64,000 nt of DNA from the NCBI GenBank assembly GCA_032164295.1, contig JAJHTX010000013.1, positions 1,302,001 to 1,366,000 on the forward strand, given 5' to 3'. Every line of letters begins with the position of its first letter. The stretch's first letter is position 1. Under the pieces are notes generated by a model. That model saw only the letters and a list, made by a program, of their open reading frames with translations. It did no database searches and was not told the DNA's origin. Below are positions 12,921-24,664 of the stretch, piece after piece. Both the position numbers and the translations under genes were made by a program. This DNA comes from Inonotus obliquus. Its lineage: Eukaryota > Basidiomycota > Agaricomycetes > Hymenochaetales > Hymenochaetaceae.

Positions 12921-14037
12921 ATTCGAGTCGGAAAGGTGGAGGGGAGTCCTCTCGTAACTTATTGATTACTAGGAGTTGTTTCTTCGCTCTTCTTTTGTGT
13001 CCCCTACTTCTCTTTCATTCTCCCTACCTCTCCGTTTCTCTTCCCTCCCTCATCCTCTCGTCGTAGTCTCTTCGAATCTCAATGGGTCAATGGGGATCTT
13101 TATAGTTCACCACGGACGCAGGTCAGTCTGGGTCAGGTCTGGGTCTGGGCCTAGCTAGTTCCCTTCTCTTCCTCTCCTTTCTCATCCTCAATCACGACTT
13201 TCAACTTTCCCTTTCTCCCGTCTTTACCATTGTATACAGTCTTTACTTGCACATCCATCGAACCAAATATTTCTCTCAAGCTCGAGGATCGTCAGGTACA
13301 TACGAACGTACGCGTATGAATGAAAATACAGACAAGAATAAACGCTGTTTCAATGCTTTCAATTTACATAATTGTAGATTCAATGTATGTATTTAGTTGG
13401 TTTGCTCAATTCTCACTTCTCACTTCCTGAGTGAGTGTGATGTTGACGATACATGATACACGATGCACGAGGAAATGGGTATTAAGTTTACGTCTAAGGT
13501 AGGACTATATATACTATGAGAGGTGCGAGTCAGAGAGAGGGATAAAGAAATAGTCAAGAATGAAGAGACCAAGGATGACAGCAAAAGTAGCAGGCAAGAC
13601 AGATAGCAAAACGAGTTTGGTTTGATTTGGAAATATATCTTTTGAGAAGGAAGTAACAGCAGGGTCAGGCAAGGTATAACCTAAAAGCAGATGAACGGGG
13701 AAAGGGAGCTGGGAAAGGGTAAGGGTAAGGGAACGGAAAGAAAGATAACAAATGAAAAAGAAAGAAAATAAAATGAGATAAAAATCGTCAAATATAGAAT
13801 GAAACTTGCCCTTAGAAACGAAAGACTCTCTCAAACGCGCAAATCCAGCATCCGCGAACCCCGTTCACATACCCAGTTCAGAATATGGTTCTGGTTCTTG
13901 GTCGGGTCTACAGATACCGTTCTGGCATTGGTTCTGGTTCTCGTTCTTGATCGGGTCGGGTTTCTCGTCGGTGTTCGGAATAGTAGTAGTAGTAATAGAA
14001 GAGGCGGAGGAGTGAGAGGATCGCAGGCTCTCAGGAT
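12921..14037. other. Convergent 3' region
   Basis: 1.1 kb between converging stops. Pyrimidine-rich at 12980-13070, then A/T-rich with purine-rich runs at 13650-13780. Likely long 3' UTRs. No gene seen. Confidence 0.5.
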
Positions 14038-15687
14038 CTAAAGTCGACGAAAAGGAGCATAGATCGCGAATTCTCTTCGTCCATGAATTGTACCTGACGT
14101 CGATAATGAAGATAAGGAAGTTATCTCATGCTCATGAACGTATTCGGTTTCGGGTTGGATTCTCCGTGGTCGTGGGTTCGTCTTGTCCTTTGAAACCGAA
14201 ACATGTCCGATTGTGGGTGTAGGTGTAGTCGCACCTCCCGCTATCGCGGGAGAAGGAGTTGAAATAGGAGTGTGAGTAGGAGTAGGAGCGGAGGTGGGAG
14301 GAAGTTCATGCGCTTCAGATGAAATAGGTGAATATTCAGACGAAGAGAGACATCCAGAAGATGTAAAACGGTATGATGAGGATGTAGTAGTAGTGAGTAG
14401 GGAACATCTACTGCCAGTATAACCAGAGGTAGAGGTATCCGCGGAAGATGCAGATGCCGAAGAAGAATAGGAAGCACGCGAACTTTGTTCGACGATCGTT
14501 TCGAGGTTTGGACGGGATGCGCGGTAGGTTAGTCCTGGGTAAGGATATGGATATTGTTGGAAACGCTGTGTCTGCGTTTGCGTCTGCTGCTGTTGGATCT
14601 GTTGTTGCATTTCTGGCGTCTTGGGGGGAACAGGTGGTTTCGACGAGTTCATCAATACATTCGATCCCACCACATCCAACCCCGGTTCTAGATCCTCATC
14701 CATATCCATAACCGTTTTCGGCACCGGCTTTCTTTTAAGTTTGGGCAGCGGCAGAGACGGCGGCGTCTGTATTTCCTTTCGAATCTGCGGTATTGCCGTT
14801 ACTCTTTCTGATACCGGCAACGACAGCGGCGGCGCACAAATATCCAGAACCGCATCTGAAAACTCCTCCGAGGAGTCGCTAATAGACTCAGAAGACGAGT
14901 ATAGATCGTCGTAGTCGTAACTAGAACGAGAACGAGTGCGTGGGACTGGGAAGACGAGATGTACTGGTACGTCCTCGCCGAGAATCTTGCACACACGCGC
15001 CATCTTGTCGCGGCGCATCTTTGTTGCGCTTGGGATGCGGAACGTTGGCTCGTAGTCCAGCACAGAGTCGCACACCGAATATAACGAGTCGCGGGACTTG
15101 GTCGTAGCGCTAACAATAGAATCCGGATGCGTCTGCCGAGGGAGGGAGATGACCAAAAATGAAGATTTCTCATCATCCTCTTTGTCATCGTTCTCGCTCC
15201 TCACGAGATGCTCGGATGATACGGAACGCGAGAATGACGAGGACGAACTACGTTGTTGGCTCCTTTTGGATTCCGAGGATCTGCGTACGTCGCACGAAAC
15301 AGGACGCAGTGTTGCTGAGAGAGGGTAGAGATCTGGGTCTACGCGTCCTCCCGCGGTAGCGCTTCTTGCTCGTCTTGGAGTAGGTGGTGGTGCCTTGCCC
15401 GAGGTGATCGACAACGACGGCTGTAGTTTCTTAGGCGCGGACCCATATGGATGCGGGATCATCGCTATACACACTCATGATCAATGACCTGGCGGATGCG
15501 AACAGAGATGATCTTGCTACTCACGAGGTAGGTCATCGACCACTTGCGGCGCTTCGCCGAGGACCTTTGCTAACTTGGTTGTCGATCGGCGCAGTTGAGC
15601 CTTCTGCCTCGACGTTAGCTTGTTTATGGTCGGCGGTGGCACGGGTTGGACACGATAATACAACGTTTGTTCAGAAGCAGAAGTCAT
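14038..15687 (-). CDS. Serine-rich protein of unknown function with repeated KVLGE-type motif
   Basis: Two exons. Exon 1 starts MTSASEQTLYYRVQPV at 15687 and contains STTKLAKVLGEAPQVV. After an intron at about 15474-15528 the second exon continues MIPHPYGSAPKKLQPS and runs to TAG at 14038-14040, about 530 residues in all. A second, related motif (KMARVCKILGEDVPVHLVF) lies in the middle, so a short helix-turn segment appears twice in one protein. The rest is low-complexity: serine-rich stretches, a glutamine/threonine run and TP-rich segments near the C terminus. I do not recognise a catalytic domain. No signal peptide or membrane helix is apparent, so a regulatory or scaffold role is only a guess. 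Confidence 0.7.
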
Positions 15688-16240
15688 CGTGACTCGTTAA
15701 GTTCAGCTCTTTCTTCAAAGCGAGACCGCGTAGAAAGGGCGCCCAGCAATGAAACGACAGAACAAAGAGAGCACGGAAGCGGGCGTATCGTCCATTGGAT
15801 CCTTGAGGCGCCAACTCTTAAGTGCCTCGAAAACAAAAGGGCGAGTTAGCCTTGAGGCCAGGTAACATGATGCATTCGTCAAGCCCGTCACGGCGACTTC
15901 TCGCTTCTTTCAATAGTCAACCCCTATTGTCCTGCTCCATGATCATAACATCATCGCGCGTTTTGATAATTCTCCCTTTCATTTCGGCGGCGGTGAGAAA
16001 TGCAGAGTTACTGGTAAGAGCAATTGATAGCAAAAGACAATAGACATCTACTCGTGGAAAAATATATCGTAAGCATTTTATTACCTTATATAGACAATGG
16101 AACAAGAGCAGGTTTCTCATGAATTGAATACAGATAGCAACGGACAATTGAATAACTTGACAACGGGCGCGTTTCTCTCACTCTGGTCTCAGCAGCCGCT
16201 TGTATCTATACAGACAGACATTGGAGAGACTTTACATGTA
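15688..16240. other. Intergenic
   Basis: Upstream of the serine-rich gene and downstream of the membrane protein gene, both on the minus strand. No gene or repeat seen. Confidence 0.4.
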
Positions 16241-17212
16241 CTATCTTCTAAGCTTTCGCACCAAGGGCCAGACTCTAAGATAAACAAACCACGAACAAAG
16301 GAAAAAAATCGTAGCTGGCAGGAAATTCTGCCATTCAGGATTATCCATGACTTTCCTGTCCACCCCAGGGTTATTCCACCTCCACCAAAGAAATGTAGTC
16401 AATGCTCCAAACAGAGTTATCGACCCGAATACTAAAGGAACTATGACCTCGAATATTGATGCTCTCGGTTTCGTAACTGCTAGAATGATGGAGTCCATGG
16501 TGGCGTAAATACTGCACAGGACGGAACCCTCGACAAGGTGGAGAACACGTGTTCCGTCCACGAATGTCATCATGCAATCCTGGTAATCCTGGTCGCATAT
16601 TGCGTTTTGCCAGTATAGCGAAAGAGGCATGTACGTTGTGCGCGAGAAATCATCCTTGATGTACAATAGAGTTGCTATTGACGCAAGCCCTTGTGCAAGG
16701 GACTAAACATCAACATCATAAAAGTATACGTCAGCACGATTCTTTCCTTATCAAACAGAAGAACAGACGTACAATAAGTGATATATCCCAGAATTTCCCC
16801 ATCTTCGACTGGATGGCTTGGATCTGCGTTGTTATTCTGCTGATGGTCGGTAGCGAGATATCGACAATATTATCATGGCTCTCGAGATTGTCAGGGAGGT
16901 CAACTTCTTTTGTACCGTCATGACCACTCTGTCGCGCATCGCGAGCTTTCGCGTGGTCTTCTAGGTCTGATGAAAACAATCAGTACTCAAGGTTTGCTAG
17001 ATGGATTCTCTAGGGTACCAGATGGTACCCTCACCTGCTGTCTGTCCGGCAGTTTCATTTTTTGAGGAAGTGCACAACTCCTCGTCCTTCTCTGTGCCAC
17101 TGATAGCAGAGCTTGTAATCGTCCCCGCCTCCAACGCTGGTGTGGGCGGTCGACGCGGAACGGACGCATGAGTCTCGTCTAACATCATCTTGACCTCTTC
17201 CATCACACCCAT
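16241..17212 (-). CDS. Unknown four-helix membrane protein
   Basis: Three exons were read. The start MGVMEEVKMMLDE at 17212 is chosen because an upstream extension in frame meets a stop before any ATG. A hydrophilic N-terminal region of about 120 residues, rich in S, T, D and E, precedes about four hydrophobic segments: around SLAQGLASIATLLYI, then VEGSVLCSIYATMDSIILAV, IFEVIVPLVFGSITLFGAL, and FLPATIFFLCSWFVYL. The C terminus is basic (RKLRR). Between helices 1 and 2 a loop contains two cysteines (NAICDQ and QDCMMTF) that could form a disulfide. I do not recognise the family; it is not a DUF6533 protein. Introns lie at about 16983-17035 and 16705-16770. Confidence 0.65.
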
Positions 17213-18174
17213 TCCACGTCTAGATCCTAACAACCACAAAAGTGGGTTCAGCAATGAGCGCCGCAAGTCGAAAGAAGCCACTTACCAACGTACACAGTAG
17301 CAGTAGTAGTAGTAATTGAGAGTTGAGCGACAACCAGCGACAACTTCCTCTCTCAACCGAACCGAGTCAAGGGGGTTCGAGTGAAAGCGCCCAAACAGGA
17401 TGCACTGATGGCAACGGAAGTGATTAAGCTATTAGTATCAGATGTAGTATACATGAGTGATGCGCCAACAAAGAAGAGCATAGCGTGTTGCCACATTCTG
17501 CATTGGGTTTGCTCAAAGGACGCTGACGTGTAAATACATGACTGCGGTCGCGTCGTCGTGGCACGAATCGGTTCCGCTATTCCGGAGTGTAGGCAGCACT
17601 GTCACGAAGCCAATGAGCATAGTGGTACCTGGATATCCTGGACAATATGCTGCAGCTCGGATTCTCATCTGTTTGCTTATCGTGTGAATACGAGAGAAAG
17701 AAGCTATTAAACATTGTAAGGGTCAGTCATGCAACGAGCCTAGTTATTACGTAAGTAGCATATTCGCGGTCACATGTTCTTTCTCAGAATTTTCCATTAC
17801 ATTCGCACTCGCCCATGTTGGCACTCATCGCGCAATTCTCTTATCCACAACTTAAAGACAGAAACTGCGTGTACAGACACGTCGTATGATGGGACCACTT
17901 TCAGAAAACTTTGTGTCTACACCCGAGGAGGTGAAAACAGGTTCGGGAGGAATGGGTTTGTACGAGCGTTGAACATAGACTGGCTTGTTTGGAATCTGGT
18001 ACCTGACTTGCGGGCACGGTATACACAACCTTATATTTTGACATGATATCACGACTCTGACATGGGACTGTTCGATGGGACCTTCTGCGGTTCAAAAGTT
18101 AGATTTTCAACACTAAGAAGCAGGTCAACACAATAAAACATCTGCATCGAAGGGGACCTCGCCCACCCGGAGAA
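17213..18174. other. Intergenic
   Basis: About 1 kb. Near 17280-17330 an in-frame open stretch with a donor-like site precedes the membrane protein gene and could be a 5' untranslated exon. No other gene seen. Confidence 0.35.
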
Positions 18175-20546
18175 TCATTGCGGAATAGACGGAGCCACAC
18201 TCTCCCAAAACCCACACCGCTTCCTTAAAGCTGGGTCCGTCTTGAACAGTCTTATATCAGGCTGGAAATCCTCCGTCCTATTAAACAGCATCTCAGCATG
18301 GCCATGATTAAATGCTGGCCAAGTCGGTGTGATATCGTCTGGTACAGGGTGGATATTTGGATCTCCGAACTTGATGAACGCTGTGAACGCGCCTGCGAAG
18401 GATTCAGAGAATTGGGCGTTTTTGAAGGGAGGGCCACTATAGAAAATGAGGTGGTGTTGAGTGCGCGGAAGCTGTGACGTGTGCTTACGTGGCTCCAGGG
18501 AAGTAGAATGCGACATCGTTGCCGTGCTGGCCAGGTGGTACCGCAAACAATCCCTTGGTAGCACATTCCAGTGTTACTGATGCGCAAAGAGGTGGTTAAG
18601 AACTACCTTATGAGAACCTGGGAATGCATTAAGGAGTCGATAACTCGGACAAATGAAGATCGCTTGAGGTGAGAAATCGTCAAACTTCGAAGCATACAGT
18701 TGCCTGCTCGAGGACTTACATTCGCCCATAATCGCTATTGCCTGGTCGTTGACCGTTTCTAGACCAATGCTCGTGTAGTGTTGCACCGTTTTCTTGATCT
18801 GCCCGTCATTGAATAACGGAAAGAGTTGTGTAACGTAATCCGTAACCGTCATTTGAGCCGAGAAGTTCGAGTTGACGAAGAGTTCGCCCTCGAATTGATT
18901 GGTCATGGCTAGAAACTTGTTCTATCGCATTGCAGAGTCACGTCAGTAGAGTATCTTTGTGAGTTTCATGTCAAGAACTGTTAGCTTACCCCGTTCAACG
19001 TTCCCCGCTCAATAGTCACTATGGGTCGTTCGACTATGAGGTCTCCGTCGATGACGGGAACCATGACGAACGTCCCAAAGAAACCAGATTCGTTAACTTC
19101 AACGTTAGCACCCTCAAGTGTTCCAGCATCAACAGCGACAAGACACTGAAAAGTGTCCGTAGCATTGCTGCACCTGGAACAGTTCAACAGCGATGTCAGA
19201 ATCAAAACGACGGAAAATAGCTCCTCATATTTACCCTGTGAGTCGTACTACCTCGGAGTAGAGTTTCTTGAAGTGTAAAAAATGTTAGCGAAGGTCATAA
19301 TATCCAACAAATTTCCTCGTACTTCTGGCACAGGGTCGTCAAAATTATACTGAGACGGCAGGAAAGTGGAGCTTGTCATCGCTTGCTGGAACAAAGGAGG
19401 CTGCGTGTTCCCGCCGTGCGCAACTATATGCTGAATTACAGACCCAGCACCTTGAAATGGGGTACTCATCAGTTTTTATGAGACGAAGCGCAAAGTGAGA
19501 GTACCGGCTGATTGTCCCCAGATGGTGACTTGGTTCGGGTCGCCTCCAAAGAGATGGATCTTTTTGACAGAAAGTGCTGCTCAGACGGATGCATCTCAAG
19601 GTCATTGTAGGTACACTCACGAACTGTTGTATCCATTTAAGCGCGAATTGCTGGTCACCTGCAATGTCCTCAGAACCCGTTAGTTACTTTGATGAAGAGA
19701 AATATTCACGTAAACCAGTATTCAATGCTCCGTTCTTCTTGATCTCTGAGCCGGGGAGGAATCCTTGATGTTGTTCAACATCAGTAAAGGTGCCATCCAG
19801 ACAACAATACGACGAACCAAAAACGCCCAGGCGGTACTCGAGCTCAACAGCAACAATTCCACCCCCAGCCTCCCTAACCAGGTCAGCCCCATTCATTCCC
19901 CTGGTACTCAACGCTACATAACTTAAAGTAAAGCAGAATTCATAATCATATTAGCGAATACTTCACAATGTTAATGAACAGGTATCACGTACCCACCGCC
20001 GTGAATGTAGAATACGACAGGCATCCTTGCATTCGAATCAATCTCTCCAGGGACGTGGACACTAGTCGGAGTCAAATGAGTAGACTAAACTTAACATGGA
20101 TAATGTGCTATGAAATTCACGAACTTCAAGAATAAGCAATCTTCTATCTGGGGATTCTGTCGTCGAGCATTGCCGGGAAGACCTCGAAATGGCGTTACAA
20201 TCTGATTACCCTGTCCGGCTGATGGACATGCCGGGGGTTGAGCATTGGCCAATTGGACACCTTGATCTCGCATATTCAGTGGTGGTGCTGGCTCCTGGAA
20301 GCGGAGGTTTCCTGGAACGGGAGTATGAGTCAATAGTATATTCCATGTAAGATCAACTGGAAATGACTTACCGACCGGAGGAGCAGCATATCGGATGCTG
20401 AAGAAGTCTGTAATGTTCGATGTGGAGTTGAATGTTCCCTGATAGATCGCATAGCCTAGGTCCACGATTTGCGGAGAATCGGCTTGTATTGCAAAAACCA
20501 GACCAAGAACGGTCAGAAGTGCGGACAACACTCGGGTGGTGAGCAT
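18175..20546 (-). CDS. Secreted type-B carboxylesterase CE1
   Basis: An alpha/beta-hydrolase esterase or lipase of the carboxylesterase type B family, about 540 residues in some fourteen exons. It starts MLTTRVLSALLTVLG, a signal peptide ending near IQADSP, then QIVDLGYAIYQG. The oxyanion motif is YIHGGG. Next come GGGIVAVELEYRLGVFG and the nucleophile elbow GGDPNQVTIWGQSAG, with the serine at about 19505. The acidic residue is probably the E of TNQFEGELF, and the histidine is in GQHGNDVAFYF. The elbow is GQSAG, whereas CE2 and CE3 have GESAG. The stop TGA is at 18175-18177, after SVAPSIPQ. It lies head-to-tail with CE2, and the two are clear paralogues. Secretion is predicted from the leader; the substrate is unknown. 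Confidence 0.9.
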
Positions 20547-21488
20547 TGCAGCTGGTAGCACAAGCAAAGCAATCCCTTATTCCCGCAGGTACGGTCTTTA
20601 TGTCGCCGTCGTCCGTGAGCATTAACGCGCCATAGGATCCGTGTCAGACACAGCCCGCAGCAAAAGGATAAGCGCTGATTCGTCATTCCCGAATCGATAT
20701 TCGCACATTGCGGGAGCAGAATGCCTTCTTTAACATGATTAAGGTCCATAAGTAGGCAATTGGATGCTAAGATTAAGCGGAGCACGGTAATTGACCCGGT
20801 GCACTGCGATGCGACCAATAAAACTATTCCGACGCGCCGACCATGATGGTCATGGGGCATCCAACAGGATCCGTGTGGGATGAGAGGGCGCGGGTTTTTC
20901 ATCTTATTCTATTATAAGAACGACGGTCTACTCCCTGGTATCTCTCCAGGTTCTGGGGAGCGAAGAACGCGAAGCGGTAAAGACTCGGTAGAATTGCGAG
21001 AATGGGTAAAATTAGCTAGAATCCCAACTTTCTTTCTGGAGTCGCCCATGATAGTCTCGGTGCTTGATGAAAGGCGCTTGATAAAAGGTGGAGAAAAGGT
21101 GGAGAATGAAGAGAGTCCATGAAGAGTTGTGGTGGAGATCAGGCTCAAATAACCATCCACGTGATGTGAAAAGGCGACCTGGACGCGTTGTTGACACGTA
21201 TTTACACTCTGCTTGAAATAACGACACCCCACAATGTATTATTTGAGTAGAATCCATTCTCGCAGCATCTTCATTAAGCGGCGATGACGAGACTCTCCAC
21301 TCACTTAGTGAGATACTGTTTGGTTAACTTGGTTTGCATGGTGCGCAATATGGCCACGCATTACAAATAATCAAAAGACGCTAGCCTCCATTTCACACCT
21401 GTTTGTGTGTATAGTAGGTACAAATTTTCACCCCACAATATTTTATCGCGCGTGTATGGGCGGGAGGTTCGGGTCCCCAAGCAGCCAG
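20547..21488. other. CE1 upstream region, similar to the CE2 upstream region
   Basis: No gene. Short blocks resemble the region upstream of CE2: around 20675-20715 versus 23975-24015 (TGATTCG.CAT and ATTCGCAC in common) and around 20840-20880 versus 24140-24175 (ATGGTCATGGG and GTGTGGGA/ATGTGGGA in common). The duplication that made CE1 and CE2 therefore probably included the promoter. Confidence 0.5.
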
Positions 21489-23852
21489 CTACTGTGGGAT
21501 GGACGGAGCCATGCGCTTCCAAAAGTTGCATCTCTCGATTAAATCTGGGTCCGTCGTGAACGGTCGAATGTCTGGTTGGAAGTCCTCGGTGCGATTAAAC
21601 AACATTTCGGTGCGCCCTTGGTTGAATGTGCTCCAAGCCGGAGTAATATCGAATAGAACGTGTGCGTTTGGATCTCCTGATTTAACGAAGCCCATGAACG
21701 ATCCAGCGAAAGAAGCGGAAAATTCAGCATTATTGAACGGAGGCCCACTAGAATAAGCAGAATATCAGATAATTTTTGCTGTCAGTAGCTCCCAGAACTC
21801 TTACGTATTTCCTGGGAAATAATAAGCAACATCATTGCCATGCTGGCCTGGAGGTACTGCAAAGAGTCCCTGAAAGGCATGATCCTTTGAAGTTGGAGGT
21901 AGAAGGACGGCGAATAAGAATAAGTACCTTATAAGAGCGCCCAGGAAATGCCCGGAGGAGTCGGTAAGTCGGGCAAATGAAGATCGCTATCCAAGCCGCG
22001 TCAATAATAACGAAATCTACTACACGTACTCCAACTCACATTCTCCCATGACCGCTATAGCTTGGTCATTTACCGTATTCAAGCCTATGTTCGTATAATG
22101 ATTCACAGCTCTCCTAATTTGATCGTCGTTGAATAATGGAAAGAGCTGCGTGACGTAGTCCGTGAGCGTCATCTGGGCTGAGAAGCTTGGGTTGACGAAT
22201 ATTCCGCCTTCGAACGTATTCGTCATTGCCATGAATCGTTCCTACATTGCGTCAAATCCGCATGACAATTGCTTATATATCCAGCGGTACGCACCCCATT
22301 TAGTTTTCCTCGTCCTATTGTAACAATCGGCCTCTCGACAATGAACTTGCCATCAACAACAGGGATCACCACGAATGTCCCAAAGAAGCCAGACAAATTA
22401 ATCTCCACGTTGACAGATTCGAGTGTACCGGCATCGGTATCAACAAGACACTGGAAAGTATCTGAAGCATTGCTACAGCTAGAAAATATTCAAGTCACAT
22501 CGCCGTTTCGTGATAAATCAAGAGTCTCGTCGAGCACTAACCCCGTGTGCTGAACGAATTCCGAGTATAGTCTCTGATTGTTTGGAATATGTCATCAAAT
22601 GCGAGCAACGGAATTCATGACACCGTTCTAACCTCTGGAATTGGATCGTCAAAGTTGTACTGAGACGGCAAGAATGTCGAACTCGTGATGGCTTGGTGAA
22701 ACAGAGGTGGTTGCGTATTCCCACCATGAGCAATCATATGCTGCAGGACAGATCCGGCCCCTTGTCGTATATTGGACATTCAACGTTTGCAGTAACACCA
22801 CCCAGTGGAAAAAGCATACCTGCTGACTCTCCCCAAATGGTGACCTGCCCCGGGTCGCCCCCGAACAGATGGATCTTATGGGTACATTTCGTTCATACGG
22901 TAAGTTCACGACAAGTAATATCTCGAGGCGTGCTCACGTTCTTTTGTACCCATTTCAAGGCAAACTCCTGGTCGACTACAAAATCTTATGTACCCGACAT
23001 AACAGGGAGAAGATAATCACTCACGTAAGCCTGCGTTCAACGCGCCATTTCGTTTGACCTCTTTGCCTGGAAGAAAACCTGGATAGATTATGTAAGCATA
23101 CAAGCACGGCTTCGGTCGGAAAAGAGCTTTACCAAAGACTCCCAAGCGATACTCTAGCTCAACGGCAACAATTCCACCTCCAGCTTCCCGGATGAGATCG
23201 CCGCCATTATTACCTAGCGTACTTCCCGCAACATAGCTGCAATGAAGCTGACATTTTGTGGTGCTGAGCACATTTAGAACTATGTTATTCGCTCACCCAC
23301 CGCCATGGATCCAGAAAACCACGGGCATTCTTGCTGTTGGATCAATCTCTCCAGGTACATGGACGCTATAATGGAGATAACACAAAAGAGTTGCAGCTGA
23401 CTGCAGCGAATACGAAAAGGAATGCTAACTTCAAAAACAAACAGTCCTCGATTTCAGTGTTCTGGCGGCGAGCCGTAGTGGGAACGTTGCGGAACGGTGT
23501 TGCAATTTGGTTGCCTTGTCCGGCAGACGGACATCCTGGAGGTTGCGTGTTTGCAAAAATCATTCCTGCACTCAGCATGTTAGGCGGAGGTGCTGGCTTT
23601 TGGAAGCGGAGCTTCCCTGAGGAGGAAATGTAAGCCGGATACTGTCGTCTCGAGTAAGGCCAATAAGGGTAGCCCACCTATTGGAGGAGCAGCATATCGT
23701 ATACCAAAGAAATCTGTTATGCCGGAAGTAGAGTTGAAAGTTCCCTGATAAACGGCATATCCTAGGTCCACAATTTGCGGAGAGTCGGCCTGCGTTACAG
23801 ATACCAGGTCAAGAAAAGCCAGAAAGGCAGCTGGAAAGCGGTAACAGAGCAT
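21489..23852 (-). CDS. Secreted type-B carboxylesterase CE2
   Basis: A paralogue of CE1 with the same exon plan. The start MLCYRFPAAFLAFLDL at 23852 is preferred over an upstream in-frame methionine because it begins a compact signal peptide that ends near TQADSP. Motifs are WIHGGG (oxyanion hole), GGDPGQVTIWGESAG (nucleophile serine), TNTFEGGIF (acidic residue) and GQHGNDVAYYF (histidine). The stop TAG is at 21489-21491. All splice sites that I checked join in frame, so it looks intact. It is closer in sequence to CE3 (28078-30472) than to CE1, judged from the leader and the block SNASDTFQCLVDTDAG. The next gene upstream on the same strand is the epoxide hydrolase EH2. Confidence 0.9.
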
Positions 23853-24664
23853 CCTCCGTAGTCTCTGGGGGAGTGAAGCTAGACCATATATATATAATCT
23901 CATCCCTTATATCCAAGTCGGATGATACATCCAGCAGGCAACACGAGATCCCATCAATGGACAACGCAGTTGGCACTGATTCGCCATCTTGTACATGCCA
24001 TTCGCACCTGACGGGGCCAAAAGGTCAGCTATAGATGTACAGAAGGCTTCAGATGTCCTTCACCTGCACAAAGATTTAGCAGATGTCTAGAGCTGAGCTG
24101 GCATTGCGCAGGGACCAATTGGGATCTCTTCTCCATACCGAAATAATGGTCATGGGTCGGTCCGACGGGTTTATGTGGGAGATGGAAGTAGGTGATGAGA
24201 TATCGGGTTATTTTTAGAACAGCCATGGATACCCATATCACTCAAATGGGCCGCTGGACTGCTAGACTGCTGGACCTCCCGATCTTTGATGGTACCGCTG
24301 GGTAGTGACGGCGACTCGGCAATGATAATGCCAAGGTCTCCCAAATCCTTCTGGTGCGGCTGAACACCGCATTATTTGATTTGCTCCAACAACACCGCGA
24401 GCTCCTGTGAAAATGGGACTAGAGATAACGAGTGATAGTCAATGGCCAGCGGTCAAAATAGTAATTTAAAATACAGGCGGAAGAAGGTAACACGTGACAT
24501 AAAATCACATGCCGCTAATTTCAGAGACATTCATTCAAGTTGGATTTCTCTTCTAACGCCAATGACCTACCCAAGTAGTAGAATTCGACATCCGGAGAAT
24601 AAACAATCTATCGGAGAAGAAAGAAAGATGGGGAATATCCCATAACTTGTCCTTTGGGCCTCAG
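23853..24664. other. Intergenic between CE2 and EH2
   Basis: Holds the CE2 promoter and the EH2 3' flank. The similarity to the CE1 upstream region is described under that entry. No gene seen. Confidence 0.45.
23886..23897 (-). promoter_or_regulatory. TATA-like box of CE2
   Basis: An alternating TATATATATAA-type run on the minus strand, about 35 bases upstream of the CE2 start codon. Position and composition fit a TATA box with a very short leader; this is inference from sequence only. Confidence 0.4.

Noticed and set aside
14241..15359. Several open frames antisense or in alternative frames to the serine-rich gene at 14038-15687
   Set aside because: They are low-complexity shadows of a codon-biased serine/proline-rich sequence and lack start context, splice structure or recognisable motifs.
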